Shown here one piece after another: positions 1-12,040 of a stretch of 64,000 nucleotides of DNA. Position 1 is the first letter of the stretch, and every line of letters starts with the position of its first letter. The DNA is taken from contig JAVTVJ010000771.1 of assembly GCA_034509425.1 (NCBI GenBank), forward strand, positions 620,001-684,000, given 5' to 3'. The position numbers and the translations under genes were made by a program. This DNA comes from Eopsaltria australis (Eukaryota; Chordata; Aves; Passeriformes; Petroicidae). Under the pieces are notes generated by a model. The model was not told the origin of the DNA. It did no database searches and was given only the letters and a program-made list of their open reading frames with translations.

Positions 1-3000
1 TTAACTGGGCTGTCTCTCAGGAGGTCCATTTCAAAGACTGGTTGTAGCCTCAGCATCTTCTTGCCTCCATCTTACTTGTTTTCTCAGGAGGGAGCAATTC
101 ACCTTTTGGGAGTGTTCCCAGGTCTTGGAGAGACTGAATATTGAGCGTGCTTACGGTTAGGACAAAAGCAGTTTAGTTTGTCGCAAGGAACTGAAGGGGG
201 GAAAGGAAGGAGGATACCTGAAAAGCCCTGACTATGTTGTAGCAAAGAAGGTCCTTACACAGTCTCACCAGAGTCATGCTCCTCCCTGGTATCCACGCTG
301 CCACCTCTGACAAGGGGGATCCTCTGTGCCCCAGTCGTTTGGGTTTGGGAGGCTTGACCCAATCTCTGAACGCTTCAACGTGACCAAAGTAATGACTCTA
401 GGAAGGAGGAAAGGAAAAGCTCCACAGGTTGGGGTCACAGTCCCTGGATGGTTCAGCCACAGAGCCCAGTAGCAAACGTGCCACGTAGCGGGGATGTGCA
501 GTTATAACCACCATGTGTCGCGAATTTCCCTGTGGCTGCACTACTCCCCAGTGTGAGCCTGCACAAAGCAAGGGGCCTGCAGCACATCAGCACCTTGGGG
601 AATTCCCTGTCCCCTTGGCCAAGAGAAATCTTCCCCCTGCATGCGTGTATGTGCATCTGCTGTTTGTTCCAAGACTTCAGGAAGAGAATCCATTTCTCCA
701 TAAGCTCCCCCTCCTGGCAAAGTCACCTGCTCTTGTAAGAGTTGCTGTGGCAGGAAATGCTGTTCTTTCTGTGAAAGATATGGCTCTCGTGAACCAAACC
801 AGGGCTCTCGCCATGTGGGGCACCTGACCTCCTGCACCCCCTAATGCCAAGAACCCCTGCCGTGTCCTGTGGAGGACGCCGCCTCCTCCTCTGTAAGCAT
901 TATGTCTGGCGGAAGAAAATGTTTGCCAAAAATGGCCTTTTGTTGTCTTCCTTGATGTCTTCCTGGCAAATCCGGCCATTTCTTTTTTTGCAGCATGGCT
1001 GAAGCCAACCAGGGGCGGATGGGCGCAGCCACAAGACCCCCCCTGCCTCATGTGTGAGAGGTGCCATACCCACAGCCGTTGTCCTCTCCGGAGGGTCAGA
1101 CTGCTCTTTGGGAGCACAGGGGACCTCAGCAGATGCTCTGTAGCACTAAGTCGGTTAGACCCTGATGCCTTGACATTTCAGAGGTGGTGAAGCTTCAGGT
1201 AGGAGATCTGCACCATGAAGCCTCGCTCCTGTCTGGGAGAGGACCCACGTGGCTGCAGATCATCCCGTTCTAAGGCGTTTGAAGTTGGCCACCTCTGCGT
1301 CTGCACCAGAACAGCACTGGTTTCTTCTTCTGCTGGGAAGCCCCAGTTTCACTCGTCCCTCTGTGAAGTCTGCCTCCTCGAGACGTAACTGCTTCCTGGC
1401 CCCAGCATATGCATAAAATCACACTCCTATATCTGTATGTATCGCACACCCGCACACTTGTCTTCCCTTTCTGGCTACGTCGTCTGCAGAGAGAGGAGTG
1501 GGACGAGAAGTGGAAGGAAATGAAGAATTGAGGTGCAAACAGCTGCAGCTGCAGCCAGTGGGTATTGTTTCTTAACTGTACTGTCTCCTGTACGTACTGT
1601 TCCTGGGCATGATCCACGACTCACTTCAGCTTTAAGGAAGAAGAGAAGATTAAGTCAGCGGGAGCCATTCTTTCCTGGGAGAGCTCTGCTCTGCACCCGA
1701 GCCACGCTCCTCCTCGCCAACCTGTCTGCTCCAGAGCAGGGCTCTCCTGGAGGCCTGCCCCATGGCCCTGTCCCCCTGGGTGGACGGGGTCTCTTCCCAG
1801 CCCTGCGGTTCCTGCACAGAGCCCAGGCTTTCCTGGGAAGTGGCTCCTATGGTGGTCCCTGAATGTACCTTGCTGGTGACATTTCTCCATTGCTCTGGCA
1901 GAGTGTTGCCCAGTCTCAAACTTCTCTCAGTTTTTATAAGGCAGACTCCTCCTGTAACGAGTTTTAACACAAAGCTTTCCAAACCACTCTCTCTGCGGTA
2001 ACTTTCTGTAACAAACCCAAGAAGAGAGAGAGACCCTGTCCATGCATGATGTGGAAATATGTTTGGGATTTTTAAAAAAAGAAAAAAGAAAAAAAAAAAA
2101 AAGACAAAAACTTTGTACTATGTTGCACTAAAACATGTTTTATACAACACACCCAAGAGCTGTAGTAAACTGTGTTGAAATTGTGACTCCTATTGCTGCT
2201 GGTTTTTGTCAGATTTGGGCTTTTATTACGCCTTTATGTGCACTCCCTGCAAAAAGGTGTGCTGAGGCCTTCCTCTTGGGAAGCCTTTCCCTTCTCCCAC
2301 TGACCCTACTCCTAGATGCAGTAACTTCTCTCCCTACCACTGGTAGCACATCTCCTCTCTCTTGCAGCTGGAACTTGCAGACACCTGGCACCCTCTGATT
2401 TCATACCCCAACCCATGCCATAATAGAATACACCATTTAACAGAGGCCTGTCAGGTCTTTTTATTGAATGGGATACACTGGTTTTGAAATTGTTCTGAAA
2501 ACAGTAAGTACTTTGCTGTGTCATAGTCTGGATTTGAAGAAAAACATTATTTTAACAGAATTATGCATAGCAAATGTTAAGTAAATTACCTTTAGTAATC
2601 TTTATGAAAGCAGAACATAGTTTACTGCCAAAGCTGACATAAAATGCAACCTGTTAATTCTCATTACCCGCTTTTGCCTTAAGTAAGGATTTGGTCAGGA
2701 GTTTTGAATTCCCACATTCACTGAAATAGGGAAGTGGCATGATGCATTCCTACCTGTATTGCAGAAGTGGTGTGGAGTTGGGCAAAGTGTGCTGCTCGCA
2801 CAGCTTTAAGGTTGGGTTTGGGGTTTTTTTTCCACATTCATTTAAAACAAAAAATACTCTCTGCTAGAATAATTTTATAAAAAAGCTCTGTTGTCCCCAG
2901 ACACAATGGGCTTCTTGTGCCCCCTGTTGCCCTCGGAGGAGGGTTTGGGGCAGTCTGAGTGGGGTTTGCTGCCTGTCCTTCTGCAGCAGCATGACCAGCA

Positions 3001-3195
3001 GGGCTGCAGTGAGTGCTCCTGCTCCTCTTGAGGACCAAACATTGTGCAGCCACCCTGCAGTGCAGGAGGGATACCTCAGGGGACCATTGTGTGCTCCCAT
3101 CAAACCACCAGCCCCAAACTAGCACCGACATGGCCTCCCCACTGAAGCCAACACACAGAGAAAAGGCACGCCTAGCTCTGCTTACACTCACGAGA
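1..3195. other. intergenic left flank, no recognised gene
   Basis: I see no exon of a recognisable protein on either strand. An A-rich tract at about 2068-2107, followed by an AT-rich segment to about 2200, has the look of 3' UTR sequence, so the end of a neighbouring gene may lie here, but I cannot name it. In human the next gene beyond ADPRH is PLA1A, and none of its lipase motifs are visible in this part. Confidence 0.4.
2460..2465 (-). terminator. alternative poly(A) signal AATAAA for ADPRH
   Basis: Canonical AATAAA on the minus strand, followed by an A-run, about 820 bases beyond the ADPRH stop codon. It would define a longer 3' UTR. It could equally be a chance match in AT-rich intergenic DNA. 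Confidence 0.3.
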
Positions 3196-3201
3196 TTTAA
3201 T
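3196..3201 (-). terminator. candidate poly(A) signal ATTAAA for ADPRH
   Basis: ATTAAA on the minus strand lies about 82 bases past the ADPRH stop. A canonical AATAAA is present further on at 2465-2460 (minus), which could give a longer 3' UTR. Which one is used cannot be told from sequence. Confidence 0.4.
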
Positions 3202-3282
3202 GTGGCAGGTTTGCAAACCACGCGAGAGAGCACAGCACAGCCGGTGCTAAGTGTGCCTGTGGGGTGCCCTGCCATCTCCCGC

Positions 3283-3670
3283 CTAGAGGATGCTGTACAA
3301 GTCCTTGGCTACCTTCTCCAGGCGGTCCTTGTACTCCAGGTGGGCATAGAGGGAGGGGGGCACCCCCTGGAAGCCGTAAATGACGCCCCACCAGCTGGCG
3401 GCGATGGCGGCCGTGGAGTCGCTGTCGCCGCCGTGGAAGAAGGCGCGGTGAGCCAGCTCTGTCCACGAGTTCCCCGCACCCAGCAGGGCATCGTAGGCGA
3501 TCATGGGCGCGTCGTGCCCGCTGCTGCCCCCCCAGCCGCTGTAGCTCACGGAGGTGTAGAACAAATCTCGCTCCTCCACGCCGTACTTGGGCGGGAATGT
3601 GGGCAATGAGACCCCATCCGAGATGCCTCTCTCCTTCAGGTATTTTTTCCACTGCTCTTCAAAGTAATGC
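3283..3670 (-). CDS. ADPRH: ADPRH coding exon 4 with stop codon
   Basis: The acceptor CTGGCAG precedes 3670 and the TAG stop lies at 3285-3283. The exon encodes the second metal- and ribose-binding half: [20 protein letters not shown] and [20 protein letters not shown]. It ends in DLYSIL, several residues shorter than the human C-terminus. Long open frames on the opposite strand here are GC-rich shadows of this exon. Confidence 0.95.
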
Positions 3671-6600
3671 CTGCCAGACAGGATGGGATGGAGCGGCTGT
3701 AAGCTGTGCCAGGGCAGCAGCACACAGCCAAGCACCACGCAGGCGCCGGCGGAAAACACGTCACGTCAAGAGCCCGGAGCAAGGGCTCGGCAAAATGGCA
3801 GGCGGCCTGCATGTGTCAAAACTAGGGACATGATTTACAGTAAGAGGCACAAGGACATGTTTCAGTGAGTTAGATTTCCCCTCCCTCCAGCCACGTGGGA
3901 AAAGGCAGCCCAGCACCTGCAGGATTCAAAGGCTCAGAGTGAGAACTGAGTCATCCTCCCAAATTCAGAGCAGCTCTACCTCTGTGTGTGCCCCTGCACA
4001 CAGAGGTGCAGTGAATATGCAGTCAGATTTGGTTATAACTTTCAAACTGAGCTCAGCCCCAAGCCTGGTGCTGTTCCCCAGCCCTGCTTCCCATCTTTCA
4101 TAAGATCACAGTTGCATGAGAGGACAAGTCTACCTGCTTCATACCGGATCCAAAAAACCGTCACATCTACATGACCCAAGCACAACCTGCCTTTCCTTTC
4201 ACCCAAGTTAAGGTATTCTGAATTTATTTGATCCCGTGGCAGGCATGTGCTGCCCTAGGAGTGTACCATAATGTGACTACTGAAATTTAAGTATGAGCAG
4301 AGCTCGGCCTGTCCTACAAGGGCTTTGAGAAACGACAGTGCAGGGAGTGCAGCTCACCAATGCTCCATGTTCTCCTTCACGAAGAAGTCAGACTTCTGCA
4401 CGTAGGCTTTTGCCTGTGGCAGCACCTCCATCAAGCCCTTCCCCCAGGCCACGGGGGGTACGCTGTTCACTGCGTAAGCCGTGAAGAGGGCTGAGGCCAG
4501 GCCCCCCAGGTAGCCGGTGGGGTGGTGGTGGGTCATGCGGCCGCTCTCGATGCTGACCCTCACCAGGCTGTCCAGCTGGTCGGGGCGGTAGAAGCGCAGC
4601 CCGATGCACATGGCGCGCATGGCGGCCCCGCAGCCGCCTGCCCGCGGGCTGAACGGGATCTGCCAGCCTCCTGGCCGCTCCGGCTCCAGCTTCATGGCGC
4701 TCTCCAGAGACATGGTCCCTGCAGGCAGCAGAGGCGAAGCCCAAGAGAAAGAAAAACACAAACATCAGCAGGAGATAGTTTGGGAACAGGGGGAAGAAAG
4801 CATTGCTCTGCATAAGGGATTTGAGCTTCCTTTTAAAAACATAAGTTGCCTGCTCACGTACATATCCTGCCTTAAACTGCTGGTGCATCCTGCATCCTCC
4901 CCAGCAGACCTGATATTACATGTTGGTGAAAATAATTAAAAGGTCTAGGGTGTAGGAAACCCTTCACTGCTATTTAGTGACTTTGTTTATATTTACATTT
5001 CATGTTATCCACAAAGCATATATGCTAATAGATATATACACATATACCTACATATCTCTGTAAACAGAAAGGTTTGTAGGATCTCTGACACAAGGCAAGC
5101 CTAGGTAACTGCTTTTTCACAGTACTTTTAAAGGCAGAGACCCCACAAACTCCTCAGGAATCTTTCCCATTGCCTCACTAATAGAAAATGTACTAAAAGA
5201 AGATGTTTTCCAGCTCTCCCTTGCTGCAGTTTAAGTTTGTCAGAAAGCCTTGAGTGTAGCACCTCCCTCACCTCAACACAGTCTGCATAACTGGCTTTAC
5301 TGGACTCCTGTTCCATAAGCTGAACAACAACTGTACTAGGTGAGACCAAAGTTCTGTCCAGCCCACTAGTTCATCTCCAAACACTGCCACTAAAGGGTAA
5401 CTACAGAAAGACGGTAAGAAATGAAGCAAGCCCACCTCCATCTCTTTCATATTTCTGCTATGTACTTTCTAAAGAAATTACTCTGCTGCTTTCAGTGCTA
5501 ACACTTTCAGACTAGCACTTGTTAGTCCAACACATTCATAGGACAAAAAAACCACACCCAAATTTCAGAGACCAGCCAGCTTCCCCAGCCAAGACAGTGA
5601 AATGTTTTGAGAGCTAAGCCCAAATGCTTGTGTGTGAAGAAGAAACAGGTTTGGAACAGTAAATTATCTTTGATTCTCTTCTACCTTGCTTTTCTCTCCT
5701 AGTCTTCTGGCCCAATCTGAAATACTTCTTTCCCAGCAGGAGGGTAAATCAAGGCAGGTTTCAAGCAGCTTTATCTGCTCCTACACTTTGTTCCCTCACT
5801 GGGGCAGGCAGCTGATGAACTTGCAGGTGCCCTGTTACTTTGGAAGTCAAACTAAACAGAACAGAGTAGCAAGGAAGAAGCCTGGTCAAGCGATTTCACC
5901 TCACTTTGGTGCAACTCAGTCACCATGATCTGTGACCTTGCTAATCACAGCCAGGTACTGCACCAAGTCCCCTGCAGAACTGTTGGCTTCTGCAGTTCCA
6001 GGTACATTTTTGGCAGTGGGGTTTGGTTTATGGCAGCCTGCTTCACCTGCATTTACAGCACCCTTGTAATTGAAATATATTCAAATCCATGCACAGCTTT
6101 AAGGCTGGCTTCTGGACATGTGCTAAAAATACCTAACAGCTGGCCACTGTCAGGAATAATGTTATGTGCTGGGCCAAATGTCTTTAGCTCTACTGGGACT
6201 GGTCACCACCAACCTCTAACTGAAGTGCCTGTGAATTTGCTTTTAGGATGTCTCAACATGGGAACATGTTGAGGCCTCTAAATTTCATGTAGTTTACTAA
6301 TTCAGTGCTGGCTGCCGTGTATCAAAATTGTTAAGAGGGATATCAGCATAATTTCCAACTTAATGATGGCTAACAGAAAATTGAGGCATTTTTCTAAAAA
6401 TCTCACCACACCAAGCGTTGTACCCAATGACCTGTAACAGGACATTAAAATGAACCTAGCAAACAAAGCCACATTTTTAAAAAGCTGTGCCAACTACTCT
6501 ATTTGTATATTCTGGTAAAAGAGAACTTCTTCCAGGAAGACAAGGGGGAGGGGAGAGGGCACAGGGACGAAGGTAGCTTAAAATCAAAATCTGCAGAACA

Positions 6601-9600
6601 AAAGCAAAGATTACTCTTGCTGAAACTTGGAGAAAAACATTTCTTCAGGACATGTCTGGGCAGGTTAAGACCACACACCTCAGTCCTTGATAAAAAGTGA
6701 GATTGTTCTTGCACTAATTGTAGCTAAAATAAAAAGGAAGACGACAAGGCTTTAAATGGAAAGGAAGACTGGTTATTTTGCAATACAATTTGCTTGCAGC
6801 TTTAAGCCTGTGCATATTATTTTAGGAGATGACTGCTGATAACTTGCAAGTGGAAAAAATTGTGTAAAACAAACCAGTGTATGACAGCTAAGACTCCTAA
6901 AATTTATGAAGTTATTACAATTATTATCCTCATGCTTTTAAACAGTTAAAATATTAAAACATTGGGAAGCTGATTTAGGAAGACTAACCTGGAATCACAT
7001 CAGGTCTTTTTTTTTAAACAGGTTCTAAAAAACTGCTGTAGGGAGCTTTTTAATTAGGAAATTGTTTTGGAATCCTTGACATCATGGTTAAGGAATCCTT
7101 TGTACTAACAACAGGAAACTAAAAGTAACCTAAGCATGGTACACTGGTCTAAGGAAAGAAGAAACACAAGGAAAAAGTAGCATGTGAATCAAGGCAACCT
7201 GGAAAGGTTTCAAGAACAGCTGGACCCTGTTTTTGCAATAGGCTTTCATTCCACATATCTAGACTCTTCATGAGTGCAGACAGTAACAGTTGTTTGGGGT
7301 TGATCAATACATGTTAAAAAAGGTGAGTTAAACAAACCACATGGTGGTAAATAATTCCAAAGGGGGAGGACTTGGGCCAAAAGACAGTTTTGAAGCAGAA
7401 GGTTTCCTGGAGAGGTGCTGGTAGTTGTACCATGAAAAAAGAAATATGTGTATGCTTGTGTTGCTTAATTCATTGGCTTTGTAATCTGCAAGGAACAACG
7501 AATTTGGGGCTGTGGCACATTAAAAATAGTAATGATGACTGCAGGGATTACCTTGTCATTGAATTACTAACCCCAGAGTTCTCTCCTGGGGCTGTGTCCC
7601 TGAGGGACCCTGCTGTGGCTGTCCTGTGATTCAAAATGTTGTGAGAATCCCTTTGTTATTGCAGCTTAGGGTTTTCAGGTCTGGACTTCCTCATGGGAGC
7701 CATCATTGTGACTTTCCCCTACTGTTCTAAGGAAATCTCTTCTGTGTTGGGCAAAAGTTCCAACAACTTTACATTCTCAGCCTTTAGGGCTGCAATCCCC
7801 TGGTGAGTACTTACTTAGGCCAGAACAGCACCACCATGGGTTATGTTCTCAGTTAAAATCCATTTATTCTGAACTGCCAGAAGAAGTTACTGGCATGCAA
7901 CTTTTATCATTAGGACTTACCAGTATGGCATGGAGACTCCAGACTGCAGACAGCTTCTCAGGGTATGGATTAGGTATTCCCTTCAGTGGGAATTAAACTG
8001 CTAGGGGTCAGAATTTAACCTGTCAGAGCTGAATGCCTTTCCTGTGGCTGCAGCAGGAGCAGTTCAGATTTTACAATGTTAAATTGTCTTTGAACCCACT
8101 AAACAATGTGTTATTTCTTTTTTACCTACATAATCTGACCTTTCCTTGTCACTCTTCTTAGTGTCCATAGCAAATTAGCTTTAAAATTCTTCAATTCCAA
8201 ATGGGAACTTCTTTTGGGCATATTGTAGCTCAGTCACAGAAAGAATGCAGTAGGTGTCCTATTATCTTTAGATATTATTTACTAACATTTAAATTTTAGG
8301 TTCTTCTCCTTTTCATCTCAAGTTTTAGTCACCAAGATGAGATAGTGAAAACACCTTCTAGGTGCTGTCTCACTCCCAGCTGTGGTTAGTCTACCTTGGC
8401 TGAGGGAACTAAATGCTGCTGCTTAACCAAAACTACACTGAATCTCTTGGAAGTTTGATCTGCCAACTTCTGCTGTCCTGACAAGCATCATTACCCCTTC
8501 CTAAATATTTTATTAATGAGGCCACTCCAACAACTGGGAATGTGGGTGTTAAAGGAAGAGTGATAATTTAGTTCTTTACACAAGGATAGGAGCCCACTGT
8601 GGAAAGGTGAGCAGAATAAATTCCTGTTCAGGTTTTCAGCCTGGTTTATTTTGGAAATGCCCAGCTCTAATACACTATGCTCAGTGGCAAGATTTGGCCT
8701 TTCCCATGTTTAATGTCAAGACAGAACACTCTTGACATACTCTGGCCACTCCAAATAAGCATGTCTAAGCATACATACAATTCCAGTGCATAAACTTTGC
8801 ACAGGACTGTTGAATTTGAGTGTTTCCTGGATACTTCATGCTTCCTGCACTGGTCAAATTAGAGGCCCAGCCTAAGCAGCTCCAACTTAAATGTATTCCA
8901 AGCATCCAGAAGAGCCTAGGCCATGAGCATAGAGAGAGATGGAATCCTCGGGGAAGAGCTGGGTCAGGAGGGCTGGGTAAACTAGGAACTACAGGGATAT
9001 GTTGTACATGTCTTGGCTACTGTAGCCTGCCAAGGTGCCCTTCCTGAATACTGGCAGGCCCACTGCTTGTGACACAAACTCAGCACCACTGTGTCAATGC
9101 AGAAAAAAGAGAGATGAAGGAAGTACAGGGTTCAAAAAAGAAGACTGTGGCCTGACTGTCCTGTTGCAGAAAGCAGGCATGCAGAGCCAGCCACAAGCAG
9201 ACTTTGGGTTTAACAAGCGTAATCATTCCAAGCAAGGATCTTTGTGCCTTTAAATATATTTTACAGGTAATTTGTTGTGTTTGTGATGAGAAGTTCTGTA
9301 TTAATTCTCTGTTTAAAAGTGTTGCTTTAACACAGCATCTCAGGATGTGCATTATACAGACTAAATGTGCATCTTTTATCCACTGACTGTAAGAATCCCA
9401 TGTGCAGAAGCCAACACCCTTCCCGAGTTCAAGGCTAGGCCTCAAACACACCCATAAGAATGTCTTGTAAATGTGGGCAAAACAATCTCTTTTTAATCTA
9501 GTTCAGAGAAGCCCAAACCACTTCAGCTTGCCTTATTCTGTTCTCTTTAGCTCATCCTGAAACAGGTAGTGAGCATGGAACACTTTTGCCTTTACATGAA

Positions 9601-11153
9601 ATACAGTTAGCACTCTGAACAGCCAAAAGCAGAGCCGGGGCCAGCCCCAGCTCCAAGCTGCAGGACAGACATGAGCTACAGCTCAGCTCCACTCAGACAG
9701 TATGATGGAGGGGTTACCTGGAGCTCTGCCCTCCATGTCATTCATGCACTCCTTGTAGTTCCTTGCTAGCAGAGAGTAGAGATGTGGAAAGCTTGGGTTT
9801 CTCCCAGCAGCTACCAGGGCTTCAGCTGTGGCCAAGTGCATCACGGTATCGTCGCTGACTCTCCAGCCTTGGATGCTGAAGTTGCCCAGTCCCCCCATCT
9901 CTGCCAGCTCCTTGTGGATGACCAGGCCACTCTTCTGGAACTCCCATCTCCCGTTGTAATAGCCCAGCGTGTCACCAAGTGCACTCAGCACTAGGGATGC
10001 CACATAGTTTTCCACTTCCTTAGGACACATTTTTCGTCCCACAACTACTTCAATGTAGAAGACACTATGAAAAAGGAAAAAAGAGGAGAATGAAAATTAA
10101 ATCCTCCCCAGTTCAGCAGGGGCTTGTACTGCTGAGCTCCAGCAGGCTGGATGCCCTGCCTGGCACACGAGTCTCTCGCAGAGGATGCATTTCATCACGG
10201 CACACGGAGTGGGCTGTGCACCTACCATGGTGTGTGGCAGCTCCTGGGCAGCCCAGCCCTGTGCCAGGGGCAGCTGGGCACGTCCTGCTGGGACAGCGGC
10301 AGCAGCCCAGGACAGTGCTGCATTACCGTACCCCGCTCAAAGACCCAAACCCACGGGCAGCACTGCCGAACCGTGTGCAGGGTATGTGACCACAGCCATG
10401 CTCTCCACCTTTCTCACTGCACGAGCAAGCTCAGATCAGCGCCCAGCGGCTTCTGCACCCTGGGGTAAGGCGAGGCCGACCCTCAGGGCTACACAAATGA
10501 GGGCTGTAGGGTAAGTATGGGGTAAGGTTTGGCCGAGCTGGCCCTGCTCCTCCGGCAGGCCCCAACAGCAGCGCTCCCACAGGCAGCCCTCCCACCCTCA
10601 GAGTACTTCAGCCATGAAATATCAGCCACGCCCTCCCCCAAACCCCCTCCCAACTCAAGCTTTTCTTCTCCTTTCCGCTTGTGAGGAGCGGAAGCGGCCA
10701 AGGCCGGCGGGCCCGCCCGAGCCGGGGCCCCGCGGGTACTTACACAGCGAGCCCGCCGATGGCCGCCAGCACGGCCAGCACGGTCACCACTTTCAGCACA
10801 CTTCGAGGAGCCCAGCGGAACCCGCCCCAGCCCATGGGGCGCGGCTCGGCCACCTCACCCCTCGGCCCGGCCTGTTTAACCCGTCCCGGGCCGCTCCCCT
10901 CCGCCCGTCCCTGCGCGGCCTCCCGGGGCGGTGTCATCGGCCACGGCTCCTCCTTGGCAGCCTCGCCGGGCCCTCCCTGGCTGCCCCCCGGGCCCTCCTT
11001 GGCAGCCCCGCCGGGCCCTCCCTCGTAGCCCCCCGGGCCCTCCTTGGCAGCCCCGCCGGGCCCCCCCTGGCCGCCCCCCGGACCCTCCCTGACAGCGCCC
11101 CCGGCCGCGACCGGCTCGGCGCGGCGCAGGCGGAGGGTCGGGCTGGCGTTCAT
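3283..11153 (-). CDS. ADPRH: ADPRH: protein ADP-ribosylarginine hydrolase (ARH1), four coding exons
   Basis: Cleaves ADP-ribose from arginine side chains, reversing arginine mono-ADP-ribosylation. The coding exons on the minus strand are 11153-10744, 10064-9718, 4718-4358 and 3670-3283. All junctions are GT-AG and the phases agree, giving 1506 bp and 501 residues. The catalytic core starts at the internal Met149 (10030) and is 353 residues, close to the 357 of human ARH1. Numbered from Met149, it carries [10 protein letters not shown] (metal-binding Asp60 and Asp61) and [10 protein letters not shown] (Asp307 and Asp309), both offset by five from the human residues. Other family stretches include [13 protein letters not shown] and [18 protein letters not shown]. 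The 148 residues before Met149 are unusual: a Gly-rich repeat and a predicted membrane segment (see exon 1). Translation from Met149 alone would give the ordinary soluble enzyme. Identity is nearly certain; use of the longer start is an inference. Confidence 0.93.
4358..4718 (-). CDS. ADPRH: ADPRH coding exon 3
   Basis: This exon is 361 bp, bounded by CCTGCAG acceptor and CATTG|GTGAGC donor. It encodes the middle of the ARH fold, including [34 protein letters not shown] and [13 protein letters not shown], all hallmark stretches of ADP-ribosylarginine hydrolases. It joins exon 2 in phase 1 (Pro-Gly-Thr across the junction) and exon 4 in phase 2 (a split Trp codon). Confidence 0.94.
4719..9717 (-). 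other. ADPRH intron between coding exons 2 and 3
   Basis: About 5.0 kb of AT-rich intron. No additional exon is recognised in it. A short stretch near 5310-5400 resembles a decayed CR1/L3-type interspersed repeat; the rest shows no structure I can support. Confidence 0.7.
5310..5400. mobile_element. possible decayed CR1/L3-type repeat fragment
   Basis: The phrase around GACCAAAGTTCTGTCCAGCC resembles a widespread amniote interspersed-repeat motif about being next to a CATCTC block. The match is short and by eye only. Confidence 0.25.
9718..10064 (-). CDS. ADPRH: ADPRH coding exon 2: start of the catalytic core
   Basis: The acceptor is a pyrimidine-rich tract ending in CATAG before 10064, and the donor is CCAG|GTAACC. 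The exon encodes eleven residues in frame before Met149, then [20 protein letters not shown] and the metal-binding [21 protein letters not shown]. Human ARH1 begins at the equivalent of Met149 plus a few residues, so the eleven upstream codons would be 5' UTR in a human-like transcript. Phase 2 in, phase 1 out. Confidence 0.93.
10744..11153 (-). CDS. ADPRH: ADPRH coding exon 1: Gly-rich repeat and membrane-anchor extension
   Basis: The ATG at 11153-11151 has A at -3 and opens 136 codons plus two bases, ending at a TGT|GTAAGT donor. Residues 18-70 are a Gly/Pro-rich 15-residue repeat (units like [13 protein letters not shown], Lys37/Lys52/Lys67 in register). Residues 119-136 are hydrophobic ([18 protein letters not shown]). 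The exon ends in phase 2 and fits the acceptor at 10064, so the hydrophobic run continues as VVFYIEVVV before Met149. Basic residues (Arg and Lys around 113-121) precede the segment, which suits a type II signal anchor, but the topology is uncertain. A second in-frame ATG (10835-10833) would give a short form with the anchor but no repeat. GC-rich DNA keeps frames open by chance, so this exon is less certain than the others. Confidence 0.68.
10944..11102 (-). repeat. 45-bp GC-rich minisatellite inside ADPRH exon 1
   Basis: About three and a half copies of a 45-bp unit, in frame with the proposed ADPRH extension. Each copy encodes a [17 protein letters not shown] peptide of 15 residues with only the last two positions varying freely (GQ, YE, SQ). 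A multiple-of-three period means copy-number changes would keep the frame. Confidence 0.8.
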
Positions 11154-11236
11154 TTTCAGGAGAGCCGGGCTGAACCCTCGGAATCGAAAGTGGCACATGG
11201 GAAATGAAGGCGACACATGGACACGGAGTGTTTCGG

Positions 11237-11237
11237 G

Positions 11238-11259
<22 letters not shown>
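11237..11259. repeat. poly-T tract
   Basis: A run of over twenty T just upstream of the ADPRH exon 1 ATG (as poly-A on the minus strand), followed by an A-run. It probably lies in or just before the ADPRH 5' UTR. It could be the tail of an old retroposed insertion, but no body is recognisable. Confidence 0.7.
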
Positions 11260-11268
<9 letters not shown>

Positions 11269-12040
11269 GCGCTGTCAGCATTTCCTTTTCGACAGCAGGC
11301 CGCTCCCTCCTGCTGGGTGAGCAGGATCCCGCTCTGTGTCTGCCACTGACTGTCACTGGAGACAGATCTTGGGAGGGCTTTCCTCACCTTTGGGTTGTTT
11401 CCCCTCCTTGCTGCAGCCTGAGCAGAGCATCCAGCCTTTGTCAGGAATCTTTGCCCGTGTGCCTGCCCCCTTATAGAATCACAGAATTGCTACTGAAACT
11501 GCAGGAAGAACAGGAACTCTGACAGCGTCTTTTCAGTGTTAGCATATCACGGCATTATTTTACTCTGGCCAGGATGTGCAATAGAAATTATGTCATCCAC
11601 ACATCTGGGTTGTGCAGTGAAAATCATTCCACCATACATAGTTCTTTACTAGATATTTCACCTATTTCTACATGAAAAACCTCCAAAGAATTCATGTTCA
11701 TTGGTCCTAAATTACACAGTTATTGCTATTTGATCTCCTGTTGGTTATTGATCCCTTTGCTTTTGATGCTGATTAGGTCCTCTTCTTTGGTTCTCTTATC
11801 AGTCTTTTCCCAGGTGTTTCTGACCCCACTCAGGGTAATGTTCATTAGTGTTCATTTACTTCCTGTGTATTTTCTGGCAACTCCCAAACTGTAGACTTTA
11901 AACTCATCAGACCTCACCCAGCTTCTTTAAACAGAATCTTTTGAAGAGAAACTTCAATTCCCCTCCCCCTGGGCAAAGGTGAACAAACCCCTGACTAAAC
12001 TTACATTAAAAAAAATGTTTAAGTTGTATTATTTCCAACA

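Larger units (their letters stand above)
10540..11160. promoter_or_regulatory. CpG-rich island over the ADPRH 5' end
   Basis: This stretch is much richer in G+C and CpG than its surroundings and covers the proposed first ADPRH exon and its donor. It is the natural candidate promoter and transcription start region for ADPRH. No TATA box is evident. Plus-strand open frames here are composition shadows. Confidence 0.6.

Noticed and set aside
1..3195. PLA1A, expected beyond ADPRH from human synteny
   Set aside because: No lipase motifs or exon-like matches are visible. The window may simply not reach it, so neither presence nor loss can be claimed.
3013..3609. 198-codon plus-strand frame over ADPRH exon 4
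   Set aside because: Antisense shadow of a conserved exon with no independent features.
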